Source: Aphanomyces cochlioides
Taxonomy: Eukaryota; Oomycota; Saprolegniomycetes; Saprolegniales; Verrucalvaceae
Length of the DNA stretch: 64,000 bases
NCBI GenBank assembly: GCA_019828595.1
Contig: JAHQRK010000020.1
Span: 992,001-1,056,000 of the forward strand
Direction of reading: 5' to 3'
Shown here: positions 43,575 to 54,055 of the stretch, one piece after another
Layout: every line of letters starts with the position of its first letter
Numbering within the stretch: position 1 is the stretch's first letter
The notes under the pieces: model-generated
The model's database searches: none
What the model was told of the DNA's origin: nothing
What the model saw: only the letters and a program-made list of their open reading frames with translations
Program-made: the position numbers and the translations under genes

Positions 43575-44855
43575 ATGGTGAAGACAAGCGACCGGCAGTT
43601 GCTCCTGCGTTATGCTATGTTGATGTTTGACGATAGAAAAAGATGGAGAATACGTCGAATGCTCTTTGACGTGAGTAACTCTGATGAAGACGATGTTGAC
43701 ACACAGCTTCTTGGTTGGATCCAAGCTATCGAGTCAACCCGATACATCAACCCCAGGACAAATATTGTCTATCCCAAATCGCGATTCCACCATCTTCTAT
43801 ACGACATCCGAGATAATCGCTTCCGTAAACTCTTTCGTGTAGAACGTTCATCATTTCATCGTCTCGCCGACCAACTCCGTGATGCAGCTGAATTCAAAAG
43901 CGTGCAAGGTAAAATGCAAAAGGGATCTATTGAAGATAACTTGCTTGTACTGCTTTACTACCTTGGCACGAATGGCAATGCTGTTTCCAATCAGCACATG
44001 GCATCTTTCTTTGATATTGGCAGTGGCACAGTGGCCGAATACGTCTCCCGGGGAATTGCAGCGGTCTATAATCTACGTGGCAAGCTCGTACGTTGGCCAA
44101 ATTATATTGAGTCTCTTGCTGTGGAGAATCGCATTTACGAGATGTGTGGCTTTAAACATTGCATTGGCTTTATAGACGGGACATTATTTCCATTTGAAAC
44201 AAAGCTGACACTTCATGGTGAAGACTATTATTCCAGAAAAGGTTGCTACGCTGTTGCAGGCCAAGTGATTTGTGATGATCATGACACTGTTCGTGATATA
44301 TTTGTTGGCTGGCCAGGTTCAACCCATGACAACAGAGTGTGGCGTAACAGCAATGTTAGTAAGAGACCTCGTGACTACTTCTCTGACAAACAATACCTGT
44401 TGGGAGATTCAGCTTACAAGCCATGCCTCACTATAGTTCCTGCGTTCAAAAACCTACCAAACCAAAGAATGCAGCAATGGAAAGAAGCGTTCAATAGTAG
44501 ACTGGCCAAAGGCCGAATCAAAGCAGAACATTGTATAGGGATGCTGAAGGGGCGTTTTCAATATCTCAAGCGAATTCGTAAAGTGATGAACGGTAAAGCC
44601 ACCATGAAGAACATTGTCGAGGCCATTGTGGCTTGTGCTGTATTACACAATTTTCTTTTGCAAGAGAACGATGTTATTCCTGCTTCATGGATTGAACTAC
44701 AGAACAATTGCTTTTGCAACGCGGACGTACGAGCTTATAAAGTTTGCTTCCCGAGGACTACTGAATCATTTGATGACGATGCCGACGAGCCTGTCACTGG
44801 CCTTTCTAAACGAGAACACGTTGCAGCTCAAGTGCTAGACGACTCGCAGTACTGA
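43575..44855 (+). CDS. PIF/Harbinger transposase (DDE_4-type nuclease), 426 aa
   Basis: The frame is intact and uninterrupted over 426 residues. A helical DNA-binding region occupies about residues 75-160 (SSFHRLADQLRD). The RNase H-fold nuclease follows: CIGFIDGTLFPF (first Asp, about residue 199), GWPGSTHDNRVW, YLLGDSAYKP (second Asp, about 275) and RIKAEHCIGMLKGRFQYL (catalytic Glu, about 315). Harbinger transposase needs a Myb-like partner for nuclear import and end binding; that partner is encoded convergently at 44926-45847. It is potentially active on its own reading. Confidence 0.93.
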   Translation: MVKTSDRQLLLRYAMLMFDDRKRWRIRRMLFDVSNSDEDDVDTQLLGWIQAIESTRYINPRTNIVYPKSRFHHLLYDIRDNRFRKLFRVERSSFHRLADQLRDAAEFKSVQGKMQKGSIEDNLLVLLYYLGTNGNAVSNQHMASFFDIGSGTVAEYVSRGIAAVYNLRGKLVRWPNYIESLAVENRIYEMCGFKHCIGFIDGTLFPFETKLTLHGEDYYSRKGCYAVAGQVICDDHDTVRDIFVGWPGSTHDNRVWRNSNVSKRPRDYFSDKQYLLGDSAYKPCLTIVPAFKNLPNQRMQQWKEAFNSRLAKGRIKAEHCIGMLKGRFQYLKRIRKVMNGKATMKNIVEAIVACAVLHNFLLQENDVIPASWIELQNNCFCNADVRAYKVCFPRTTESFDDDADEPVTGLSKREHVAAQVLDDSQY

Positions 44856-44925
44856 TCGTATTTGTAGATTATCACAGAGTAATTGTATTCATTAAGTGAT
44901 GAAATCGATAGATTTATTGGAAGAT

Positions 44926-45847
44926 CTATTCTAAATGTAGTGGGCAGGCAAAGTCGATATCTCCATCACTCCATCCATCGGCTTTCAATTGTTTACGTCT
45001 TGAAATGATTTTGATGCGTCTTCCAATTTCCATATCTTTGCGCTTTGCTTCAAATTCCAATTCAGCCGAATTAGCTTGAATTGACAACAGACGCACATTC
45101 AAACGAGTCTCTTCGGCAAGCCGCTCTTCTCGCTTCGTCTCAACATCTAGTCTCTTCGACTCTATGGCATTTTTACGCTCCAACTATAAGCATTAGACAA
45201 ATCAGTAGTCCAGAAGTCACATACCTCTTGAAGCTTGAATTCAAACGCTCGCTTATTTAAATCCGACCATTCGTCAAACTTTGCTTGTGCATGCGACCTC
45301 TTTTTGCTGCGATCATCATCTTGATTGTCCATGCTGGATTGCTTGCGCCCGCGCTTCTCCCTTTTGTCATCGTTGTCATCATCTTCATCGTCGACTGTTT
45401 CATTCGTGTAAATAGCACTTGTCGATGCACGATCACGCATGATGTCATCCAATTGAAAGAAGTATGGGCATATGCGCTGCAGCTCATTCTGGATTGTTGA
45501 TTCATCTTCAATTCCTTGCCCTGTGTTCTCTTTCCACTCTTTAGCTTCCATGTAGGAGGACTCTATACTCGAATTTTTTTAATAATGTCTTTGGCCTTGC
45601 GGTTGTGAATGCCGCTCTTTTTTATCATCATGTTAATTTGGTTAGCAAGTGTAGTTTTGGTGGTACCAGAGTGCTTGTCACCACCTTTCCATCTTGTGTA
45701 GTTGCCCTCAGTAGTCAACCACTCGATTAGAATGTCCATACTTGATTTTCCACCAGCAATTGCGTCGGTCGTCCAGAGCACACGCTTGGACCTTGCCATA
45801 CCCTTGGGCGAAGTGAATGGCTGGCTGTGTTGGTCATTGCTTGTCAT
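44926..45847 (-). pseudogene. Harbinger Myb/SANT-like DNA-binding protein, one frameshift, one intron
   Basis: The first frame (45847-45563) has the trihelix-like DNA-binding domain (WTTDAIAGGKSSMDILIEWL, NYTRWKGGDKHSGTTK). Near 45570 a one-base loss shifts to the second frame (about 45575-45225; MEAKEWKENTGQGIEDES, then an acidic Asp/Glu run). An intron of 41 nt (GTATGTGACT to CTTATAG, about 45185-45225) leads to a final exon rich in Glu/Arg/Lys coiled coil ending at 44926 (DGWSDGDIDFACPLHLE). In the family this protein binds element ends and recruits transposase. The frameshift predicts that this copy needs help in trans. Confidence 0.75.
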
Positions 45848-46272
45848 CGCTGGGCATCTTAGATGAATGAACTGAAGGGAACACCTACCAATCTCAAGGA
45901 GTCAAGCTTCTGCACTCAAGCTCTCCCATCACGCATCGCCGAAACGATGACTTTTCTGGCTAAGATGGCCAATCAGAATCGAGTTCTTTTAAACTTTATG
46001 CGCGGGTAGGCAACATATCAGCCTCGTGAAAATTTATTGCTGCAAACTGCCAACAATCCTTGGCAGTTTGGATGGGAAGTGGCAGGATGAGTTTCGGCAA
46101 TTTTTATCCAATCACATACAACTTCTAATTTGCTGCCTCGAAGTTGCTGACACTCTGACACCCACTAATCTACCAATCAAATACTGTGCGAACACCCACG
46201 CGCCCTTGAATTACAACTTCCCGTATCCAACAGTCCTTTAAGTCACAAACCATTTTGCTTGTGACCCAGCAA

Positions 46273-46392
46273 ATGGACGCCACTGAAAATCAAGTAAAGG
46301 TCATTCCACTGATCCTTCTTGACGAACATGGATTCTATAATTGTACCAAGTGCGCTGCCAAGTACAAGAAGGACAACTCAGATCGTCGTTGA
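46273..46392 (+). pseudogene. Fragment of a C2H2 zinc-finger protein
   Basis: The 39-residue frame MDATENQVKVIPLILLDEHG...FYNCTKCAAKYKKDN has the first half of a C2H2 finger. The stop at 46390 falls inside the finger; beyond it, NNKNH-like sequence could supply the missing His. Its layout (Leu-rich, acidic, then finger) parallels the protein encoded on the opposite strand at 47436. It may therefore be a broken paralogue facing it within the element. Confidence 0.45.
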
Positions 46393-46719
46393 AATAACAA
46401 AAATCATTAAGGCTGATGGTGAGATTCTTACTACGTACAGAAGAGGCTACAGACTTTAATGAGGTGAACATGCAAACATGTAAAACATATCATACATTGC
46501 AAATGCATTACTTATTGAGTATAAATCTAATTGTATGGATGAAAACGCATGCGTAGTAATCGAAATGTGTTTTGAGTTGTGCGAATTTGGGAAGAAATAG
46601 ATGGCAACGTCTGTCTTGGTATTTGTTCGCTTCACTGTGTTCGAAGGATGAGGGCATACGACGTGTTCCACGAGGTCCTCGACCTCGTCTGTGAGATGAA
46701 AAATTGCGTCCACTTCGAG

Positions 46720-47436
46720 CTACCTCCGCGCGTCTCTGAGCAGTAGTCTGTGGGTCAAGTGCTTGTACAGGAGTTGGTGCTGGGGCTGCGGAGCGATCGA
46801 TCCACCAATGCGGATGAAACCGTCTCGATCTGCACGATTGACAAAAGAGCCGACTCCTTTACCATTTTGAAACTCTCGGAGGCCATCAATCCACGCTGGC
46901 GTCGCTCCAAAGTCGTATCTAATTGCGTAAGACGGCTCTTGAGGAACTTGAAACACAACTTCTCCATCATACGTTGTGACAACGTCGCCAGCAAGCAGAT
47001 CAACACAAGCAAACACGACAGCGCCAGCACGTTCAATCTTCGATGGGCCAGTCACAACAATTGGCCTCGCGGCTCCATAGCTGCCTCGCTTTCTTGCATC
47101 ACGCAGAGAGAACAGTCAGCGAGGAGGAGTGGCCTTGAATAAACTAATTAGCAGTCTAACTGCCTTTCGTTTGTCTTGAGCTCGAGCGCGGCGACTTCTC
47201 TCGTTGGCCTTCTTGACTTTGTCGGGTACAACTGGTGTGAAACGTACCCGCATCTTGTGTTTGCGTGAGCAATGCATTCGCATGGAGTTGGCCACTTTGT
47301 AACGAGCACCGCAGTCGGGACAAGTATATTGACCGTCGTCGTCTTCGAGGAGCAATTTCGATAGCATGTCTTGTGCTTGAGGGGAATTGACTTCTGAAAT
47401 GAATTGTGTGGCGACTGTTGTGTCGTCAAATCGCAC
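46720..47436 (-). CDS. C2H2 zinc-finger plus SET-like domain protein carried by the transposon
   Basis: Frame 47436-47116 starts MRFDDTTVATQF and contains a perfect C2H2 finger (CPDCGARYKVANSMRMHCSRKH, spacing C-x2-C-x12-H-x4-H) followed by a basic stretch. A second frame, open from about 47100 to 46720, carries a SET-domain-like segment: SKIERAGAVVFACVDLLAG, DVVTTYDGEVVF and GVGSFVNRADRDG. The frames differ, so an intron or frameshift lies near 47100-47120; I found no convincing splice pair. The C-terminal SET motifs (Asn-His-Ser and the catalytic Tyr) are not visible. SET proteins methylate lysines; activity here is doubtful. A related gene lies at 58669. Confidence 0.55.
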
Positions 47437-47544
47437 GCACTATGATTGGTTGATACATACATAACTTTATGCCAGCATATCGTACTTTAATTGGTTGATA
47501 ACCAAGCTTTGTCTCTGTCATACAAGAGTTGTAATTCAAGGGCG

Positions 47545-48117
47545 CGGTGGGTGTGATTTACGAACGAAAATAGAGAAACAATCAGGTCATGCGAGGTGGG
47601 TGTTCGCACAATATTTGATTGGTAGATTAATGAGTTTCTCTGTACTGATTGGCTTTGCAATGAATAAATTCATTGGATAATAATGGTAAAAAGAGTTGTA
47701 ATTCAATGTGCGCTGTGTGTTCGCACAAAATTCTATTGGCCAATATTGAAATGTATTGGCAGCCAACAATTGGATTTTGATTGGCCAAACCTCTTTTTAA
47801 TTTTCAGAGGCACAAAGATCACTGGAAATTGATTGGCCACGACTCCTTTTCTGTGTCCAAGTGGACATTTCGGTTGATTGAGACGGCGGCTTGGCGCAAG
47901 AGTCTTGTTTTCCACCTTGAATGACTATTTTCTATGGATCTATGTCGACTTACTCTATTTCGCCGAGGAGACGCTCGTGTATTCGCAGGAAAGTTGTTGG
48001 CTAAAGCTCAGAACGACTCGCTCACTAGTAGTACTAATGCATCTCTGTTGTCAACAATTCGGGTATACAAATTCCAAGTATAAGGTGTAGACATTTAAAA
48101 AGAGGGGTGGGATATTT
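47545..48117 (-). repeat. Right arm of outer inverted repeat
   Basis: This is the reverse complement of 42937-43428 plus 46167-46215. Relative to the left arm it holds an extra segment at about 47550-47600 and retains the uninterrupted Harbinger target. No gene is present. Confidence 0.88.
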
Positions 48118-49070
48118 TGCAGATATATTTTTCGGAACTATATGGAGTTTTCTCGGTCATGACTGCGGTCATAGTTCATTTTTGGTCGTTTTATGACCAT
48201 GATAAAATATTCTGTTTTTTTCATTTTTCTTTCACAATAGGACACCAAAAATCTTGTTTTCAAGCTTAAATCAGGCATCACAAGACATGTAAACTTTGTA
48301 ATGACCGCTCTAGCAGTCGAGATGGCTCTCATCATGGAGCATGATAGCCTTGACCTTGGCAGGAGTGATGACAACGAGTGTTTGTATTAGCTTAAAATTA
48401 GTATGATGACCAGAGTTAAATATATCTCGAATATTTATTCAAAAACAGTCAATTTGGAAACTATATCTCTGATATTTATTTTCTTGGTCATGACCGCAAA
48501 ATTTATATTTATCACCTCCCATCCGTGAAGGTCTCCAAGCTCTTTGATTGATGGTCAAGCTTGTCTCCCTGTGCCAAGGCCAAGATTGCAGAAATTATCA
48601 TGGAATGGTTTAGACGCTAGCTCTCCTGATTGAAAGCGTACAAATGAGAGAGGCAGGTCGATTACAGCCCTTGAGACAGACTGGCTCTTGCGACGATCCG
48701 CGGGCGCTTACACGCAACGCAACTGCTCCAAGTATGTGATGCAGTCATATTGGTTGGCCCGCAGCTTTTTCGTGATCGATGAGACGACATGCTAGTGGTC
48801 AGCACGTATCACGCGGATCCTCTGTCGCAGAGAGACTCATGGGTGACTAAGATGTGCGTTTTGTGTCTCAAAAGACATTGTCAAGGTTGAGAAACGGATT
48901 GTGGCTGGAATTGCTTGAACGTTGTTGGAAATTGATCGTGACGGCAAACTCGTGGGTGCGGGTTGAAAACTCGTTCGAACTCGACTCGAAAATGGCCAAC
49001 ACATTGGAATTTTACAATTTTCATCGAGTATTTGCACATTCGACACTTGCTCAAACTTATCTCTGTCCGC
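48118..49070. other. Intergenic, AT-rich, repeated GGTCATGAC motifs
   Basis: No gene is recognised. GGTCATGACTGCGGTCAT (about 48155-48172) and GGTCATGACCGC (about 48485-48496) frame an AT-rich 330-bp stretch, perhaps a degraded MITE. A 12-bp match (CATCCGTGAAGG) to sequence left of the composite element lies at 48519. Confidence 0.4.
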
Positions 49071-51007
49071 CTATATCCAGTGCTTGTAAAACTTGAGATA
49101 TCCCAAGAGCAGCAGAATGATCGAACACAGGACAGCCCACCAGACGTAATAGCCATTTTCGTAGTGCAGCTCTGGAAGATTTTCAAAGTTCATGCCGTAG
49201 ATACCCGTCATGAATGTCCCCGGCAAAAAGCAAGCAGCCACGACAGACATGATGTACAAGGCATCTGCCTGGCTCTGTGCTCGAATTTGCTTGTCTTCTT
49301 CCACAAGCGCTGCCAAAGTTTGATAGTGGCTCTGCAGATCTGTCGTCATTTGCTTGAGATGGTCTATGACGTCCCTCAAGTAATTCTTGGCTTCACCCTA
49401 CATGGTATACAACTCAGCGCATTCTCGAAGGGGAGCTATCCTTACTTGATTGAATTCTTCTTGATCGAGAAGATGATCTTGAACTAAATCCAAGAGCGGT
49501 CGAACAATCTTGTCGATCGCCCTCAGTTGTTTCTTGGCCAGTGCAAAGCGCATTGTGTCGAATTTAATCCCTTCGAGACGCAAAAGTTGACCATGTAGCT
49601 CAAACTTGGCTTCAAAGACTTCGACCAGCGGCAGGATTTCATCCACGACTGCATTTAAAATGGACACCACCAAGAACGAAGCATCATGGCTGCGGACTTT
49701 CGAGTATGATTTTTCCATGTTGTGGTCGAAAAGCGTGTCCCAAAGCGTAAATGCCGACTGGTCATCATCCACGTCAGCTTGGACACTCAAAACATTGTTG
49801 GTTTTCAAGTTGACAAAGACACAGAGCTGGTCTGGTACTTGCGTTATGATTTTGAGCTCGTTGAGCTTGGCAGTGAGCGAGTCTTTGCTTTCAACTGATG
49901 CAGGCTCGACAATTCCGTCTTTCATGAGTGCCTGTCTTTTGTTGAACACATCTTGACGATACGCTGCGATGCAGTCCTCGATCATGCCGCGTTTCTCGAG
50001 ATTCAAAGCTCGAATCACAGGCACAACCTAGAAACAACATGGCCATCAACAACTGGCCCTGGAGATGCTACAAGTATACCAAGAACGCGTGATCTTCGTA
50101 GTGCTCGTACTTGCATCGGATCTTGTCGTTCTGGTTTAGACAATCTTCCACGGCGAGAGGATGGAGCTGGTATTTGATGGCGAGACGGCGCATGTTGAGG
50201 TCGTCCAGCTTGTGAAAGCCAGCCAAGTGGACCCACCGGACCTTGGCCCATGTCGGTTTGGTGGAAAACATGAACGACTGCAGCTTGGTCACCGGCGCCA
50301 CGGCGTGCATATTCGTCGGGGAATAGTCGACAACGCGGAGAATGTGTTTGTCGACTTGGTCATGCTCTGGTCGAAACAAGTGAGCGAGTTTGATCATCTG
50401 GACCACTTTGACGAACTCGTCCAAGCTGATGACGCCGTCGCCGTTCGTGTCGACTTTGCGGACGAATTCACGAAAGCTCATGGACGATGGGACGGAAATT
50501 CCCAAGGCGAGCAGTCCATTTTGGAACTCATCGTACGTCACCGTGTCTCTGCCTAGAGATCAACTATGCTCTCAGGACTCTCTACTTGCTTTATGGCGAC
50601 GTACCGTGCGGAGTAAAGTGCTTGAACATGCGGCGGAGACGTCCCGTCGTGACGTCGTAGAATGGATCGAGGAGGACACCGAGCTCTTCCTTCGTTTCCC
50701 GGTCTGGATCGCCGAATTCAGAGCTCGGGCGGAACGAGAGCTGGCTCGTCTTGGACCCAGCGTGGTTCCGAAATGACTGCCGCAAAGTTTGCTTGGTGAC
50801 GTTGGCGTAATCCCATTCCATGGCTTGGGCATCCTGGTACGTGAACTGCGGCAAGACTGGCACTTCGATCCATTTCTCGTCAGCTGGCGGCACAATTGGA
50901 ATTGGTGGGATCTCAATCTGAACCGCTGATTCAAAGTCTCGGGGTTGCGCATTGGCCGACGGACTTGCGAGCGCGGTGTAGAACGACTTGTCTTGATCCG
51001 TCGCCAT
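49071..51007 (-). CDS. EF-hand/CorA-type Mg2+ channel-like protein C, 594 aa
   Basis: Exons on the minus strand are 50605-51007, 50080-50552, 49446-50027 and 49071-49397 (introns 52, 52 and 48 nt). Introns 1 and 3 match A and B in position; intron 2, after EDHAFL, is extra. The EF-hand loop is at residues 169-180 (DTNGDGVISLDE). The funnel contains RRLAIKYQLHPLAVEDCLN and LCVFVNLKTNN. The pore signature IYGMNFENLPE has GMN at 554-556. Most of exon 1's end, all of exon 2, two introns and part of exon 3 lie in an 889-bp tract that appears identical to paralogue D. Confidence 0.93.
49837..50725 (-). repeat. 889-bp tract shared with 52400-53288 (inverted)
   Basis: From AGCTCTGAATTCGGC (minus strand, 50725) to ATAACGCAAGT (49837) this matches 52400-53288. 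Lengths agree exactly, introns 1 and 2 are the same base for base where read, and ORFs in all overlapping frames translate identically. The flanking parts of the genes have diverged. Confidence 0.9.
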
Positions 51008-52138
51008 CGTGGTCGATGCGCTTTTGACAAAGATTTGGGAAGGCGAAACCCCAACGAAATTGGGCCACCATACTCAATCCAAGTCAATTGTCGAGTGTGC
51101 ATCTCCATCTCCTTATTCGAGTAGTCAACCTGCCATCAGTCCGACTTGGAGAAGGGGCAGCCTGAAAGGTCGCGAGAAGAACATCAAGTGGACAAAAGCC
51201 AAAGCCGCCAAACTAGAAACCTCTCCTGCTATCTAATGCTGTCGACACTCATCTTAGACAACGACAGAGCCATCCTCTCTCACGCAGTCTCAACATCCAT
51301 CCCCAAATTCATATTTGTTACTCGAGACTTGATTTTTAACGTGGCAGGCTCTGAAGTTTATCAAGAATAGTCAAACTTTGAACAAGCACGTTCCAGTCAT
51401 CCGTGCAGGATTGCCTCTGTGGCTTCATTGTGGAGCAAATCCTTTGCTTGATTGACTCGTCTACGTCTGGAGATGCAGTCTCAACTTCCCCGTGGTCATG
51501 ACAGCGTCGATGGTGGTGCCAATTCCACAGGAGATCATGCTGAAGTTGATGTTTGACTTGAAATTTGTATCAAAAATCAACAACAAATTTGACAGTGTTT
51601 AGAATTATCTTTATATCTGATTGGCTATAACTCTGACTTGGAGTTATTTGATTGGATGAAATATTAACTAACGAGTTTTGATTGGCTATAATACCCAATG
51701 TTGTCGTTAGGTTGTCGGCAAAAGCAGCGAAAGGCGACGGAGACGCGCGGATGTCTAGCCTACGCTGCTAGTTAACCCAAGAAGACCTGTTGATGGATGG
51801 ATTGCAAGAAGGATGAACTTGTGACGAGCCGAGTGAGCCTAAATATAGAGAATGACTGGTGGAGATTTGTAAATCTCCCGCGACGCCATCGGTCTCGTCC
51901 GTGACATCATCCCCAATGCAAGGCAGGTTGCGAGCTTGCTTGGCTTATTCTTCATTGCATGGAGAAACCTGGCCAACGCAACAAGCTCCAGCCAAGAAGG
52001 AATACAAGCTGCCAACGCGTTGGATTTTTCAATGTCACTATTGAACCCCTATCACCTCCAAGGTATGTGTTACAAACATGGCAATCCATTTTTGCCACCC
52101 ACACTTGGACCTTTTCAACTTGACGGCAGATCAACGCC
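51008..52138. other. Divergent intergenic region between CorA paralogues C and D
   Basis: No gene is recognised over 1.1 kb. TTGATTGGCTATAA-like motifs recur at about 51620 and 51678. The promoters of both head-to-head genes must lie here. Confidence 0.5.
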
Positions 52139-54055
52139 ATGACGCAATATACAGCGTTGGAGACTCCCGTGGAAGACCATGAAGAAGCGGGTGATACGAT
52201 CCATATCAACATCGCGCCAGTCCCAACGACGGTCGTCCCAGTTCATGATGAGAAGTGGGTCGAGTCGACCATCCTGCCGCAGTTCACGTACCAGGATGCT
52301 CAAGCCATGGAATGGGATTACGCCAACGTGACCAAGCAAAACCTTCGACATTCGCTCCCAAGTCGTGTAGGATCCAAAGCTAGCCGTCTTTCCTACCGCA
52401 GCTCTGAATTCGGCGATCCAGACCGGGAAACGAAGGAAGAGCTCGGTGTCCTCCTCGATCCATTCTACGACGTCACGACGGGACGTCTCCGCCGCATGTT
52501 CAAGCACTTTACTCCGCACGGTACGTCGCCATAAAGCAAGTAGAGAGTCCTGAGAGCATAGTTGATCTCTAGGCAGAGACACGGTGACGTACGATGAGTT
52601 CCAAAATGGACTGCTCGCCTTGGGAATTTCCGTCCCATCGTCCATGAGCTTTCGTGAATTCGTCCGCAAAGTCGACACGAACGGCGACGGCGTCATCAGC
52701 TTGGACGAGTTCGTCAAAGTGGTCCAGATGATCAAACTCGCTCACTTGTTTCGACCAGAGCATGACCAAGTCGACAAACACATTCTCCGCGTTGTCGACT
52801 ATTCCCCGACGAATATGCACGCCGTGGCGCCGGTGACCAAGCTGCAGTCGTTCATGTTTTCCACCAAACCGACATGGGCCAAGGTCCGGTGGGTCCACTT
52901 GGCTGGCTTTCACAAGCTGGACGACCTCAACATGCGCCGTCTCGCCATCAAATACCAGCTCCATCCTCTCGCCGTGGAAGATTGTCTAAACCAGAACGAC
53001 AAGATCCGATGCAAGTACGAGCACTACGAAGATCACGCGTTCTTGGTATACTTGTAGCATCTCCAGGGCCAGTTGTTGATGGCCATGTTGTTTCTAGGTT
53101 GTGCCTGTGATTCGAGCTTTGAATCTCGAGAAACGCGGCATGATCGAGGACTGCATCGCAGCGTATCGTCAAGATGTGTTCAACAAAAGACAGGCACTCA
53201 TGAAAGACGGAATTGTCGAGCCTGCATCAGTTGAAAGCAAAGACTCGCTCACTGCCAAGCTCAACGAGCTCAAAATCATAACGCAAGTCCCAGAACAGCT
53301 CTGTGTCTTTGTCAACTTGACGACCAACAACGTCTTAAGTGTCCAAGCCGACGTGGACAATGACACGTCGGCATTTATGCTATGGGATGCTCTTTTTGAC
53401 CACAACATGGAGAAATCCTACTCGAAAGTCCGCTGCCACGACGCGCCGTTCCTTGTCGTCTCGCTCTTGAATGCAGTCGTGGATGAAATCCTGCCGCTGG
53501 TCGAAGTCTTTGAAGCCAAGTTTGAGCTCCAAGGGCAGCTTTTGCGTCTCGAAGGGATTAAATTCGACACAATGCGCTTTGCGCTCGCCAAGAAACAGCT
53601 CCGAGCGCTTGAAAAGATTGTCCGGCCGCTCCTGGATCTCGTCCAAGATCATCTCTTTGACCAGGACGAATTCAACCACGTAAGAAGTCTCTTTGATGAA
53701 AATTTCGAAGTCGATGGTCGTTGTCTAGGGCGAAGTCAAGAACTACTTGCGGGATGTGAAAGACCATCTCAAGCAAATGACAGCGGATCTACAGAGCCAC
53801 TACCAGACTCTGGCGGCGCTCATTGAAGAAGACAAGGAAATTCGAGCCAAGAGCCAAGCCGATGCTCTTTATATTATGTCGGTTGTCGCGGCCTGTTTAC
53901 TGCCCGGGACGTTCATGACGGGCATCTACGGCATGAACTTTGACAACATGCCGGAACTCCACGCGCAAAATGGCTATTACATCTGGTGGGCCGTCCTCTG
54001 CTCCATCATCACCGCCGTCGTGGCCTACATCAAGTTTTACAAGCACTGGCTTTGA
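52139..54055 (+). CDS. EF-hand/CorA-type Mg2+ channel-like protein D, 587 aa
   Basis: Exons are 52139-52520, 52573-53045, 53098-53679 and 53729-54055 (introns 52, 52 and 49 nt). It shares all intron positions with C. The EF-hand loop is at 162-173 (DTNGDGVISLDE), preceded by a degenerate EF-hand (FKHFTPHGRDTVTYDEF). Funnel helices follow, then GMN at 547-549 in IYGMNFDNMPE, and a second membrane helix ending FYKHWL. The last intron has no stop in frame, so a retained transcript would extend 49 residues into a wrong frame. CorA proteins act as homopentameric Mg2+ channels in plasma or organelle membranes; I see no targeting peptide. Confidence 0.93.
52400..53288 (+). repeat. 889-bp tract shared with 49837-50725 (inverted)
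   Basis: This is the partner of the tract in paralogue C, covering the end of exon 1, exon 2, the first third of exon 3 and both intervening introns. Confidence 0.9.

Larger units (their letters stand above)
43429..46166 (+). mobile_element. PIF/Harbinger transposon, 2.74 kb, two ORFs
   Basis: The terminal inverted repeat AGTGGGTGTCAGAGTG starts at 43429 and its complement ends at 46166 (the first 30 or more bases pair with few mismatches). AAT is duplicated at 43426-43428 and 46167-46169. The uninterrupted target survives in the other arm of the outer repeat (about 47615-47640, reading CTCATTAATCTACC on the minus strand). It encodes transposase (plus) and a Myb/SANT-like protein (minus), the usual Harbinger pair. 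Confidence 0.93.
42937..48117. mobile_element. Composite element: long-inverted-repeat transposon carrying C2H2/SET sequence, with nested Harbinger
   Basis: The outer ends are AAATATCCCACCCCTC at 42937 and its complement ending at 48117. The inverted arms run inward about 0.5 kb (42937-43428 on the left; about 47630-48117 on the right). Antisense and sense ORFs within them translate identically (for example 42964-43176 and 47878-48090), so the arms are nearly identical. The arm homology continues on the left after the nested Harbinger (46167-46215). Without Harbinger the outer element is about 2.44 kb. It carries only C2H2/SET-like coding sequence and no recognisable transposase. No target duplication is evident. 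Confidence 0.82.

Noticed and set aside
42918..48530. 12-bp match CATCCGTGAAGG on both sides of the composite element as a target duplication
   Set aside because: The right copy lies about 400 bp beyond the element end, so it cannot be a direct insertion duplication without a further unproven insertion.
50161..50556. 131-residue ORF identical to one at 52569-52964
   Set aside because: Antisense of CorA exon 2 in both converted genes.
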